Shown: piece by piece, positions 18,358 through 27,269 of the stretch
Layout of the letters: each line of letters begins with the position of its first letter
How positions within the stretch are numbered: position 1 is the first letter of the stretch
Origin: Pseudomonas peli
Lineage (GTDB): Bacteria; Pseudomonadota; Gammaproteobacteria; Pseudomonadales; Pseudomonadaceae
Reading direction: 5' to 3'
Length of the DNA stretch: 64,000 nt
Assembly (NCBI RefSeq): GCF_900099645.1
Contig: NZ_FMTL01000001.1
Span: 992,001-1,056,000 of the forward strand
Program-made: the position numbers and the translations under genes
Notes under the pieces: model-generated
Database searches by the model: none
The model's input: the letters and a program-made list of their open reading frames with translations, nothing else
What the model was told of the DNA's origin: nothing

Positions 18358-19275
18358 TTACTTGCGCACTTTGATGGAGAACAGCCCTTGCGGACGCAGC
18401 ATCAGAATCAGGATCACCGCCGACAGGGTGAACACCTTGGCCATCGAACCGCTCATAAAGAACTCCATCAGCGACTGCGCCTGGGCAATGCTGAAGGCCG
18501 AGGCGATGGTGCCGAGCAGGCTCGACGCACCGCCGAACACCACCACCAGGAAGGTGTCGACGATGTACAGCGAACCGGCAGTCGGCCCGGTGGAGCCGAT
18601 GGTGGTAAAGGCCGCGCCCGCCACACCGGCCACGCCGCAGCCGAGGGCAAAGGTCATGCGGTCAACCTTCTTGGTATTGATCCCCACCGCGCGGCTCATC
18701 ACCCGGTTCTGCACCGTGGCGCGCACCTGCAAACCCCAGCGCGAGCGATAGAGCATGAGGAAGATCATGCCGGTCATCAGCACGGTGAGGCCCATAACGA
18801 ACAAGCCGTTACGCGGAATGTCGATGGCTTCGGTGGGGTTCCACGAGCCCATCAGCCATTCCGGCAAGGTGGCGCTGACTTCCCGCGCACCGAAGATCGA
18901 GCGGAAGGCCTGTTGCATCACCAGCGACAACCCCCAGGTGGCCAGCAAGGTGTCCAGCGGGCGCTGGTAGAGCTTGCTGATCATCGCCCACTCGGCGAGC
19001 CAGCCAATCGCGCCGGCGATAAAAAACGACAGCACGATGGCGAGAAAAAAATAGTACGGGCCGAAAAACGGCGCGTATTGCTCGGTCAGTACCGAGACCA
19101 CGTAGGTGGTGTAGGCGCCGATGGTGAGGAACTCACCGTGGGCCATGTTGATCACGCCCATCTGGCCGAAGATGATCGCCAGCCCCAGGGCCATCAGCAG
19201 CAGGACGCAGAAAACGGACAAGCCGTTGAAGCCCTGCATGGCCGCGATGGCACCAAATTCCGATAGCCATTCCAT
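18358..19275 (-). CDS. urtB: Urea/amide-type ABC transporter permease UrtB
   Basis: Inner-membrane permease of the LivH type, 305 residues. Family segments are ALGLAIIFGQMGVINMAHGEF near the N terminus and RNRVMSRAVGINTKK-like sequence (TVQNRVMSRAVGINTKKVDR) in the cytoplasmic loop, with about eight hydrophobic helices. It pairs with UrtC to form the channel. It follows urtA after a 101-base gap that contains a hairpin, a common arrangement for keeping binding protein above permease levels. Confidence 0.92.
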   Translation of the reverse strand: MEWLSEFGAIAAMQGFNGLSVFCVLLLMALGLAIIFGQMGVINMAHGEFLTIGAYTTYVVSVLTEQYAPFFGPYYFFLAIVLSFFIAGAIGWLAEWAMISKLYQRPLDTLLATWGLSLVMQQAFRSIFGAREVSATLPEWLMGSWNPTEAIDIPRNGLFVMGLTVLMTGMIFLMLYRSRWGLQVRATVQNRVMSRAVGINTKKVDRMTFALGCGVAGVAGAAFTTIGSTGPTAGSLYIVDTFLVVVFGGASSLLGTIASAFSIAQAQSLMEFFMSGSMAKVFTLSAVILILMLRPQGLFSIKVRK

Positions 19276-19327
19276 GATGATGGTCTCCAGCTGGAAGAAA
19301 GAAACACGTCAGCCCGTACAGGCGTCA

Positions 19328-19349
19328 GGCGCACCCTCGCGGGTACGCC
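19328..19349. other. Hairpin between urtA and urtB (possible attenuator or mRNA stabiliser)
   Basis: GGCG-C-ACCC and GGGT-A-CGCC pair around a TCGC loop with one internal mismatch. The hairpin has no T run, so it is not a complete terminator. By position it could reduce readthrough into urtBCDE or protect the 3' end of the urtA message. Confidence 0.4.
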
Positions 19350-19376
19350 CTGCCCTGAGTCCGGCTTACGCCGCTG

Positions 19377-20606
19377 TTACTGGTAGCCTTTCGGGAATGG
19401 GTTCGGCTCGATCAAGCCGGATTCGAACACCACCTTGAACTGGCCATCCTTCTGCACCTGGCCGATGCGGGTCTTGCTCCACAGGTGATGGTTGTCATGC
19501 ACCTTGACGTAGCCTTCCGGCGCAGTGGTCAGCTCGATGCCTGGGGAGGCAGCGGCCACCTTGTCGACATCGAAGCTGCCGGCTTTCTCGACCGCAGCCT
19601 TCCACAGCCATGGGCCAAGATAGGCGGCCTGAGTCACGTCGCCGATCACAGAGTCCTTGCCGAACTTGGCCTTGAAGGCTTCAACGAAGGCTTTGTTGTT
19701 CGGGTTGTCGAGGCTCTGGAAGTACTTCATCGAGGCGTAGAAGCCGTCCATGTTTTCGCCGCCGATGCCCAGCAGCTCATCCTCAGTTACCGACAGGGTC
19801 AGCAGGTTCTGTTTGGCGCTGGTGACGCCGGCGGCTTTCATCTGCTTGTAGAAGGCCACGTTGGAGCCACCGACCACTGCGGTGAAGACCACGTCAGGCT
19901 TCTTCAGTTTGACCTTGTTGATCAGCGAGCCGAACTGGGTGTTGCCCAGCGGGTAGTACTCCTCGCCCACCACCTTGCCGCCGAGCACGTTCTCGATGTG
20001 CTTGCGCGCGATCTTCATCGAGGTGCGCGGCCAGATGTAGTCCGAACCGATCAGGTAGAAGGTCTTGGCGCCCTTCTCCTTGGCGATCCAGTCGAGGCCG
20101 GCGAGGATCTGCTGGGTGGCTTCCTGACCGGTGTAGATAACATTCTTCGACTGCTCCAGGCCTTCATAGAAGGTCGGGTAGTAGAGCAGGCCGTTTTCCT
20201 TCTCGAACACCGGCAGTACGGCTTTGCGTGAGGCCGAGGTCCAGCAACCGAATACCGCAGCGACCTTGTCGCCGACCAGCAGCTTCTTGGCTTTTTCGGC
20301 GAAGGTCGGCCAATCGGAGGCGCCGTCTTCCTGAATGATCTTGATCTGCCGGCCGAGGATGCCGCCGCTGGCGTTGATCTGTTCGATGGCCAGGCGCTCG
20401 GCCTGGATCGAACCGGTTTCGGAAATGGCCATGGTGCCGGTTGCCGAGTGCAGCTGACCGACCGTCACTTCGGTGTCGGTCACGGCCAGGCCGGTGGTGT
20501 TGACGTCGGCCAGAGCCATCTGGCTGAACACACTGGCCGCCAGCAGCGAGAGTGCCGCAGCACCCAACGCTAGCCGACGAGGGAGAAAACGAGTCGGTGA
20601 ATCCAT
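19377..20606 (-). CDS. urtA: Urea/amide-binding ABC transporter periplasmic protein (UrtA/FmdD type)
   Basis: Periplasmic substrate-binding protein of the importer; 409 residues. A signal peptide (RRLALGAAALSLLAASVFS, cleavage near MALADV) precedes a type I binding fold. Diagnostic UrtA/FmdD segments are HSATGTMAISETG, AVFGCWTSASRKAVLPVFE, LLYYPTFYEGLEQSKNVIY and FYLIGSDYIWPRTS. The ATG at 20606 has AGAGGAG seven bases upstream; the ATG two codons earlier is too close to that site. UrtA and the amide-binding FmdD are close homologues, so urea versus formamide/acetamide is open. Two palindromes lie upstream, shared with the divergent sensor kinase gene. Confidence 0.9.
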   Translation of the reverse strand: MDSPTRFLPRRLALGAAALSLLAASVFSQMALADVNTTGLAVTDTEVTVGQLHSATGTMAISETGSIQAERLAIEQINASGGILGRQIKIIQEDGASDWPTFAEKAKKLLVGDKVAAVFGCWTSASRKAVLPVFEKENGLLYYPTFYEGLEQSKNVIYTGQEATQQILAGLDWIAKEKGAKTFYLIGSDYIWPRTSMKIARKHIENVLGGKVVGEEYYPLGNTQFGSLINKVKLKKPDVVFTAVVGGSNVAFYKQMKAAGVTSAKQNLLTLSVTEDELLGIGGENMDGFYASMKYFQSLDNPNNKAFVEAFKAKFGKDSVIGDVTQAAYLGPWLWKAAVEKAGSFDVDKVAAASPGIELTTAPEGYVKVHDNHHLWSKTRIGQVQKDGQFKVVFESGLIEPNPFPKGYQ

Positions 20607-20700
20607 GGTCATGCTCCTCTGGTGGTTTTCCTCCCTGGCTCGCCTTGCGGGTACCAGTTCGGTTCGCCACCAGCATGCGTTTGCCACCGGCGCTGGCGGT

Positions 20701-20740
20701 ATACGCAGGTTGACGTAACGGCATACGTCATCTGACGTAC
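20701..20740. promoter_or_regulatory. Tandem palindromic operator between urtA and the sensor kinase gene
   Basis: Two copies of the fmdA-type palindrome: a strong one at 20723-20740 (ATACGTC-ATCT-GACGTAC, one arm mismatch) and a weaker one at 20701-20718 (ATACGCA-GGTT-GACGTAA). Their starts are 22 bp apart, about two helical turns, as expected for cooperative dimers on one face of the DNA. The sites lie about 95 bases upstream of urtA and 145-185 upstream of the kinase gene. Confidence 0.65.
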
Positions 20741-20885
20741 TGCCGCGCGCCCCAAGCTGGTGCAAGCTCACGCCCGAGCAGCTGGCAGATAGAAGCTCGC
20801 GCGCGCAAGGACGGCGGCTGCAGACGCAGGGCATGGATGTTGCAAATTCAAACAAGCGTATTAGCCACGACTCAGGAGCGTCCTT

Positions 20886-23800
20886 GTGCAGCCGACCGGC
20901 ACCCAGCGCATCGTCAAGATCCGCCGCGACTACAACAGCTGGGTCGCCGACGAGACCATGGAGGACTACGCCCTGCGTTTCACCCCCAAGTCGTTTCGCA
21001 AATGGTCGGAGCTGCGCATCGCCAACACCGCCCTGAGTGCGGTGTCGTTTCTCGCCCTGGAGGCCATCGGCGGCGCCCTGGCGCTGAGCTACGGCTTTAC
21101 CAACACGCTGTGGGCGATCCTTGCGGTGAGCCTGGTGATCTTTCTCACCGGTCTGCCGATCAGCTACTACGCCGCGCGCTATGGCGTGGACATGGACCTG
21201 CTGACCCGTGGCGCCGGTTTCGGCTATATCGGCTCGACCATCACCTCACTGATCTACGCCAGCTTCACCTTCCTGTTCTTCGCCCTTGAGGCGGCGATCA
21301 TGGCCCTGGCGCTGGAGCTGTACTTCAACATCCCGCTGGCGCTGGCCTATGTGATCTGCTCGGTGATCGTCATCCCGCTGGTGGCCTACGGCATCACCCT
21401 GATCAATCGGCTGCAGATGTGGACCCAGCCGCTGTGGCTGTTTCTGCTGTTCCTGCCCTACATCTTCGTTATCGGCAAGAACCCCGAAGCGCTCAGTGAC
21501 TGGACCAGCTTCGCCGGGCGCGAGGGCGAAGGCGGCGCGTTCAACCTGCTGTACTTTGGCGCCGCCTGCACCGTGGCGCTGGCGTTGGTCACGCAGATTG
21601 GTGAACAGGTCGACTACCTGCGCTTTCTGCCGGAAAAGACCCGGCGCAACCGCAAGCGCTGGTGGGCCGCGCTGCTGATGGCCGGGCCCGGCTGGATCAT
21701 CCCTGGCGCACTGAAGATGCTCGCCGGCGCCTTTCTGGCCTTTCTCGCCCTGCAACATGAAATCCCCATGGAACGCGCCGCCGAACCGACGCAGATGTAC
21801 CTGGTGGCGTTCAACTATGTATTCAGCTCACCGGAGTGGGCGCTAGCGGCCATGGTGCTGTTCGTTATCGTCAGCCAGGTGAAGATCAACATGACCAACG
21901 CCTACGCCGGCTCCCTGGCCTGGTCGAACTTCTTTGCCCGCGTCACCCACAGCCATCCGGGGCGCGTGGTGTGGCTGGTGTTCAACGTCGCCATCGCGCT
22001 GATGCTGATGGAGCTGGGCGTATTCCAGGCCATTGAGGAAGTGCTGGGTCTGTACGCCAACATCGCCATCGCCTGGATCGGCGCGGTAGTCGCCGACCTG
22101 GTGATCAACAAGCCGCTGGGCCTGTCGCCCAAGCACATCGAGTTCAAGCGCGCGCACCTCTACGACATCAACCCGGTCGGCGTCGGCGCCATGCTGATCG
22201 CCTCCTTGCTGTCGATCCTGGCCCACGGCGGCTTGTTCGGCGCCTTTGCCCAGGCAGCCTCGCCGCTCGTTGCACTCAGCTCGGCCATGCTCTTCGCCCC
22301 ACTGATTGCCTGGCTGACCGGCGGACGCTACTACCTGGCGCGCAGCAGCGACCCACTGCTGCTCTACCCGCTCGGCGTAACCACCACGGTGCAATGCGGC
22401 CTGTGCAGCAATGCCTTCGAGAGCGAAGACATGGCCTTCTGCCCGGCCTACAGCACGCCGATCTGCTCACTGTGCTGCTCGCTCGATGCGCGCTGCGGCG
22501 ATGCCTGCAAGCCGCGGGCGCGGCTGTCCGAGCAGCTCGATGACTTTATTCGCTGGCTGTTCCCACGGGTCTCGATCCCGCGCCTGCACAGCCGCCTGGC
22601 GCAGTACCTAGGCTTACTGACGGTATTGGTGGCGCTGCTGTTCGGCGCTCTGGCACTGATCTACAGCCAGGTTTCTCAGGGCCTGGTGGCGCAATCGCTG
22701 GAGGCGCAGGAAACCCTCTACCTGGCCTTTCTTAAGGCCTTTCTGACCCTTTCGCTGTTTGCCGCGATTCTCGCGTGGTGGGTGGTGTTGACCCGCGAAA
22801 GCCGCCGGGTGGCCCAGGAGGAATCCGACCGCCAGACCCAGCTGCTGATGCAGGAGATCGAGGCCCACCGCAAGACCGACGAGGCCCTGCAGAAAGCCAA
22901 GGAAGCCAGCGAAGCCGCCAACGCCGCCAAGAGCCGCTACGTCACCGGGCTGTCTCACGAGCTGCGCACGCCGCTCAACAGCATCCTCGGCTATACGCAG
23001 ATTCTGCAGCGCGATGCCGGCATGCCGGGGCAGCATCAGGACGCCCTGGCCACCATCTTTCGCAGCGGCTCGCACCTGCTGTCGCTGATCGACGGGCTGC
23101 TCGATGTGGCCAAGATAGAGGCCGGCAAGCTCAACCTGGAGCTGACGGAAATCCCCTTCCCCGAATTTATCCACCAGCTCGAACGCATGTTCACCCCGCA
23201 GGCCGAGGAAAAAGGCCTGCGCTTTCGCCTGGAAACCAGCGGGCGTATGCCGGCGGTGGTACGCGGCGACGAGAAGCGCGTGCGGCAAATCCTGATCAAC
23301 CTGCTCGGCAACGCGGTGCGCTTCACCGACAGCGGCGAGGTCTGCCTGCGCGTCAGCTACCTGCGCGAAACCGCCAGCTTCGAGATCGTCGACACCGGTA
23401 TCGGCATCGACCCCGAGCAGATCGAACGGATCTTCCAACCGTTCGAGCGCGGCGACCTGATGCGCCAGGACAACGGCGTCGGCCTCGGCCTGACCATCAC
23501 GCGCATGCTCACCTCGCTGATGGGCGGCGAGCTGTCAGTCAAAAGTGTGCAAGACCAGGGCACCAGCTTCCAGGTACGCCTGTTCCTCTCCGAGGTACGC
23601 GTGCCCCAGGCGGTGGTGCATGTGGAGCACGACATCATTGGTTATCAGGGCCCGCGCCGGCTGATCCTGGTGGTGGATGACCATATCGAACACCGCCGCG
23701 TTCTGGCCGGCATGCTCGAACCGCTGGGTTTCAGCATCGCCCAGGCCGCCAGTGGCCAGGAAGCCATCCGCCAGGTTGCACTGCTGCAGCCTGACCTGAT

Positions 23801-24284
23801 CCTGATGGATCTGTCGATGCCGCAGATGGACGGCTGGGAAACCAGCCGGCTGATCCGCCGCAATGCACAAAGCAAGGCCCCAATCATTGTGATTTCGGCC
23901 AATGCCTTTGCCGATGACCGTGAACGCAGCGTCAGCGCCGACTGCAGTGACTACCTGGCCAAACCAGTGCATACCCCTGAGTTACTCGAACGCATCCACA
24001 AACACCTCGACCTGCAGTGGCTGCGGCGCACGCTGCAGCTCCCGGACGCCACACCAGATGCGGCTGTTCGCCCTAGCGCCACTGATCTCGAAGCGCTGCG
24101 CGAGCTCGGCGCCATGGGCTATATCCGCGGCATTCTGGAGAAACTCGACGCCATTGATCGGCTGACACCCGCCAGCACCAGCTTTACCACGCCCCTGCGC
24201 GCCCTGGTGAAAAGCTACCGTCTGGACGAATTCAACCGCCAACTCAAGGAGGCCGAACATGAACGCGCTGACCCATCCATCTGA
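20886..24284 (+). CDS. Hybrid sensor histidine kinase with fused NCS1-type transporter and Cys-rich module
   Basis: A 1132-residue membrane sensor. Residues about 50-480 form a permease-like region of the NCS1 (purine-cytosine/hydantoin) type with around 12 hydrophobic helices. Residues 504-541 hold eight cysteines in the pattern CX2C-X11-C-X7-CX2CC-X5-C-X3-C, likely a metal site. Two more helices (about 575-595 and 614-640) and a coiled coil precede the histidine kinase, with H691 in LSHELRTPL and N, G1 and G2 boxes (LINLLGNAVRF, DTGIGID, GVGLGL). A receiver domain follows (D931/D932, phospho-acceptor D975). The GTG start has an AGGAG site seven bases upstream. By position it senses amides, ureides or related solutes; whether it also transports them is unknown. 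Confidence 0.88.
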   Translation: MQPTGTQRIVKIRRDYNSWVADETMEDYALRFTPKSFRKWSELRIANTALSAVSFLALEAIGGALALSYGFTNTLWAILAVSLVIFLTGLPISYYAARYGVDMDLLTRGAGFGYIGSTITSLIYASFTFLFFALEAAIMALALELYFNIPLALAYVICSVIVIPLVAYGITLINRLQMWTQPLWLFLLFLPYIFVIGKNPEALSDWTSFAGREGEGGAFNLLYFGAACTVALALVTQIGEQVDYLRFLPEKTRRNRKRWWAALLMAGPGWIIPGALKMLAGAFLAFLALQHEIPMERAAEPTQMYLVAFNYVFSSPEWALAAMVLFVIVSQVKINMTNAYAGSLAWSNFFARVTHSHPGRVVWLVFNVAIALMLMELGVFQAIEEVLGLYANIAIAWIGAVVADLVINKPLGLSPKHIEFKRAHLYDINPVGVGAMLIASLLSILAHGGLFGAFAQAASPLVALSSAMLFAPLIAWLTGGRYYLARSSDPLLLYPLGVTTTVQCGLCSNAFESEDMAFCPAYSTPICSLCCSLDARCGDACKPRARLSEQLDDFIRWLFPRVSIPRLHSRLAQYLGLLTVLVALLFGALALIYSQVSQGLVAQSLEAQETLYLAFLKAFLTLSLFAAILAWWVVLTRESRRVAQEESDRQTQLLMQEIEAHRKTDEALQKAKEASEAANAAKSRYVTGLSHELRTPLNSILGYTQILQRDAGMPGQHQDALATIFRSGSHLLSLIDGLLDVAKIEAGKLNLELTEIPFPEFIHQLERMFTPQAEEKGLRFRLETSGRMPAVVRGDEKRVRQILINLLGNAVRFTDSGEVCLRVSYLRETASFEIVDTGIGIDPEQIERIFQPFERGDLMRQDNGVGLGLTITRMLTSLMGGELSVKSVQDQGTSFQVRLFLSEVRVPQAVVHVEHDIIGYQGPRRLILVVDDHIEHRRVLAGMLEPLGFSIAQAASGQEAIRQVALLQPDLILMDLSMPQMDGWETSRLIRRNAQSKAPIIVISANAFADDRERSVSADCSDYLAKPVHTPELLERIHKHLDLQWLRRTLQLPDATPDAAVRPSATDLEALRELGAMGYIRGILEKLDAIDRLTPASTSFTTPLRALVKSYRLDEFNRQLKEAEHERADPSI

Positions 24285-24957
24285 GCAGCACAGCAGCGCC
24301 GCCGAGCGCGGGGTGATCCTGATCGTCGACGACACGCCGGACAACCTGGCCCTGCTCTCCGATGCCCTCGATGAAGTGGGTTACATGGTGCTGGTGGCGC
24401 TGGATGGCCTGAGCGCGCTGAGCCGCATCCAGCGCCGGCGTCCCGACCTGATTCTGCTCGATGCCATGATGCCGGGGCTGGACGGCTTCGAAACCTGCCA
24501 GCGGATCAAGGCCGATCCGGCCACTGCCGACATTCCAGTGCTGTTTATGACCGCCCTGACCGACAGCGAGCACGTGGTCAAAGGCTTCGAGGCCGGCGGT
24601 ATCGACTACGTGACCAAGCCGATCAACACCGAGGAAGTGCTCGCCCGCGTGGCCTCGCACCTGCGCACCGCGCGTATCCTGCAAACGGCGCGCGCCGCCA
24701 GTCAGGCGCAACCGCTGACGCTCAACGACGAGCCCGCCTATGCCACCCTCTCTGCGCGTTTTCAACTGACCGAACGTGAAGTGGAAGTGTTGCGCTGGGT
24801 GGCCTGCGGCAAGACCAACCGCGACATCGGCGACATCCTCGGCCTCAGCCCGCGCACGGTGAACAAGCACCTGGAGCACGTCTACATCAAACTCGGCGTG
24901 GAAACCCGCACCGCCGCCACCTCGGTAGCCCTCTCCGCCATGGCTGAGCGCGCCTGA
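24259..24957 (+). CDS. LuxR/NarL-type response regulator
   Basis: 232-residue transcription factor with an N-terminal receiver (D24/D25 acidic pair, phospho-acceptor D68 in LILLDAMMPGLDGFE, lysine in YVTKPIN) and a C-terminal LuxR helix-turn-helix (LTEREVEVLRWVACGKTNRD, then LGLSPRTVNKHLEHVYIKLG). Its start overlaps the kinase gene end by 26 bases, marking the pair as one operon. I infer that it is the cognate partner and binds the TACGTC-N4-GACGTA palindromes before urtA and fmdA. A strong terminator follows. Confidence 0.9.
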   Translation: MNALTHPSEQHSSAAERGVILIVDDTPDNLALLSDALDEVGYMVLVALDGLSALSRIQRRRPDLILLDAMMPGLDGFETCQRIKADPATADIPVLFMTALTDSEHVVKGFEAGGIDYVTKPINTEEVLARVASHLRTARILQTARAASQAQPLTLNDEPAYATLSARFQLTEREVEVLRWVACGKTNRDIGDILGLSPRTVNKHLEHVYIKLGVETRTAATSVALSAMAERA

Positions 24958-24976
24958 ACCACGCTGACAGCCAGGC

Positions 24977-25008
24977 ATAAAAAAACCCGCCAAGGTGGCG
25001 GGTTTTAC
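24977..25008. terminator. Bidirectional rho-independent terminator
   Basis: AAACCCGCC and GGCGGGTTT form a perfect 9-bp stem (24983-24991 and 24997-25005) around AAGGT, with A and T runs on either side. It serves the response regulator gene on the plus strand and the chemoreceptor gene on the minus strand. Confidence 0.92.
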
Positions 25009-25022
25009 TTGGCAGTGGCGAA

Positions 25023-27053
25023 TCAGACGCGGAATGCACCGATCAGCTGTTTGAGACGCGCCACCAGCCCGGACAGCTCACGGCTGGCCTGTTCAGTTTG
25101 GCTGGCACCCTCGGCAGTACGCTCACCGGCCTGGCTGATCTCGACAATGTTCTGGTCTATATCCTGCGCCACGGCGGTCTGCTCTTCAGCGGCGGTGGCG
25201 ATCTGCTGGTTCTGGTCGACGATCATGCCCACCGCACCGAGGATATTTTCCAGCGCCTGCTGCACTTTGCCCGACTCATTGACGGTGGTATCAGCCATCT
25301 TGTGGCTCGCACTCATGGCCTTGACCGCAGCACCGACGCCACTTTGCAGCTTGGCGATCATCGACTCGATTTCTTCGGTGGACTGCTGCGTACGCTTGGC
25401 CAGGTTACGCACCTCATCCGCCACCACAGCAAAGCCGCGACCTTGTTCACCCGCTCGCGCTGCCTCGATGGCCGCGTTGAGCGCCAGCAAGTTGGTTTGC
25501 TCGGCAATGCCTTTGATCACATCCAACACTTGGCTGATCGACGCACTGTCGCTGGCCAGCTTATTGATCACGCCCACCGATTGATCGATTTCACCCGCCA
25601 ACCGCTGGATGCTGCCGACTTGCGACTCGACCAGCGCTCGCCCGCTGACCGTTTCATCGTTGACGCTCTGGGCGCTACCCACTGCAGCGGCAGCACTGTG
25701 CGCCACTTCCTGGGCAGTGGCCGACATCTCATTCATCGCAGTGGCGATCAGATCAATCTGGCCGCGCTGGCCCGCTACCGCCTGGTTACTTTCGCCTGAG
25801 ACCTGCTGCACACGGTCTGCCTGACGCTCAACCTCAACCACGGTCTGGCCGACACGCTCGATCAGCTGATGGATCTTGCTGACCGTCTCATTAAACACCT
25901 GGCCCAGCTCGCCCAACTCATCCTGGCTCTGAGCCTTGAAGCTGACAGTCATATCGCCAGCGGCCACCTGATTCATCACCTGACCGAGCTTTTTCAGCGT
26001 GGTGCGGATCGACACATAAAAACCGCTGTACAGGTAGACGATCAGCAGGAACACCACCACCAGGGCCGCGACCAGCAACACCATGTGCGTACGGTTTTCT
26101 TCCAGACGGACTTGCAGCTGTTTATCGAGGAACGCCAGCACCGCATGATTGAGCTGGTAGGTTTGATCCATGGCACCGCTGACATCGGCATAGAACTGCG
26201 CCCATGGCGTGTCCAGCGAATCGGCAATCACCACCTTGTCTTCAAACAACACCGCAGTGGTTTTCAGGGTCTCCAGGCTGCTGGCGGCTTGGCTGGCGAG
26301 CTCTGTGCGCGCCTGCGCGCTGCTGTTGAGTGAAGCTTGCAGGTTCAAGCCGTACTCGGCATGCAGCTTTTCCAGCTCCAGCAACAGCTCGTCAAATGTG
26401 GTGCTGGCAGAGGAATTGAGAAAGCCTTGAGCCAGGGAATAAGCACCAACCGCGCGCCCTTCGCTCAGCACTGCCGTGACCTTGGGCGTGTCCACGGACA
26501 CCAGCTCAATCATCTGCCGCACAGAACCCTGGCGGTCCTGGCTCAGACCGGCTTGGGCAGCGACCAACTTGATAAATACCTGGGAGCTGCCCAGCAGTTT
26601 TTCAGCAAGGGCAATTTTGCCCTGCAGCGATGTCTCGGCCTGCACAGCGCCTAATTCGGCAATCAACTGATCACGCTTGTTGTTGAATTCCTCAATCTGC
26701 TCAGGCTCGCGTACCACCGCCGCCATGCCCTGCAACGCCTCACCGATGCTGCCTTGCAGCTTGACCAGCCGTGTTTCTAGATCACCCGCCTGGCCCGACT
26801 GACCGATCATTGCGTTGATCTCGGTGAGGTCGACGAAGTCCTCAAGATTACGCCGCAACGTCAGGCTCTCATCGAGCAGATCAATGCTCTCGAGCGCCGC
26901 CTGGGTACTGACGAACTGCAGATAGGAGTCGCGCACCAGATAGAAGTTGGTGACCAGCATGGGCAGAAAGAACAGAACACTGATCAGACTGAACTTCATG
27001 CCGAAGCTGAGGCGATTCATTAGCGCGATGGCCGGATACAACACGGTCTTCAC
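25023..27053 (-). CDS. Methyl-accepting chemotaxis protein
   Basis: 676-residue chemoreceptor. One membrane helix near residues 20-40 and a second near 325-345 bracket a large helical periplasmic domain, followed by HAMP ([17 protein letters not shown]) and a cytoplasmic signalling domain with the hairpin tip [20 protein letters not shown]. Start codon is GTG with GGAG seven bases upstream; the in-frame ATG 11 codons later is an alternative. Position next to ampE-ampD suggests the PA4520-type receptor of P. aeruginosa, as I recall it. The ligand is unknown; the helical periplasmic domain with no Cache-like motif does not point to amino acids. Confidence 0.92.
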   Translation of the reverse strand: MKTVLYPAIALMNRLSFGMKFSLISVLFFLPMLVTNFYLVRDSYLQFVSTQAALESIDLLDESLTLRRNLEDFVDLTEINAMIGQSGQAGDLETRLVKLQGSIGEALQGMAAVVREPEQIEEFNNKRDQLIAELGAVQAETSLQGKIALAEKLLGSSQVFIKLVAAQAGLSQDRQGSVRQMIELVSVDTPKVTAVLSEGRAVGAYSLAQGFLNSSASTTFDELLLELEKLHAEYGLNLQASLNSSAQARTELASQAASSLETLKTTAVLFEDKVVIADSLDTPWAQFYADVSGAMDQTYQLNHAVLAFLDKQLQVRLEENRTHMVLLVAALVVVFLLIVYLYSGFYVSIRTTLKKLGQVMNQVAAGDMTVSFKAQSQDELGELGQVFNETVSKIHQLIERVGQTVVEVERQADRVQQVSGESNQAVAGQRGQIDLIATAMNEMSATAQEVAHSAAAAVGSAQSVNDETVSGRALVESQVGSIQRLAGEIDQSVGVINKLASDSASISQVLDVIKGIAEQTNLLALNAAIEAARAGEQGRGFAVVADEVRNLAKRTQQSTEEIESMIAKLQSGVGAAVKAMSASHKMADTTVNESGKVQQALENILGAVGMIVDQNQQIATAAEEQTAVAQDIDQNIVEISQAGERTAEGASQTEQASRELSGLVARLKQLIGAFRV

Positions 27054-27187
27054 AGGACGTCTCCAGTTCTAATTATTGTCGTGTAAGGTTACAAAACAGT
27101 CGTCCAGCGTCTCAAACGGCGGCTTGTATGTCCCTTGCTGCTCGACCTGTGGCATTTGCATCAACCGGGTAAATACGGGCAGATTAA

Positions 27188-27203
27188 TGTGATATATGTC
27201 ACA
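27188..27203. promoter_or_regulatory. CRP/Vfr-type binding site
   Basis: TGTGA-TATATG-TCACA is an exact match to the CRP half-site consensus with 6-base spacing. It is centred about 75 bases upstream of the fructokinase start, a class I activator position, and about 140 bases upstream of the divergent chemoreceptor gene. Vfr, the Pseudomonas CRP homologue, recognises a similar motif. Confidence 0.7.
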
Positions 27204-27269
27204 AAATAACGACCGAGCAGGGCGTCATGTATACCTCTTATCGACCCCAACCTCTGTAACTTAAGGTTA

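Noticed and set aside
17159..18751. 530-residue open frame antisense to urtC and urtB
   Set aside because: His/Gln/Glu-rich sequence with no fold signal over two certain transporter genes; codon-bias shadow.
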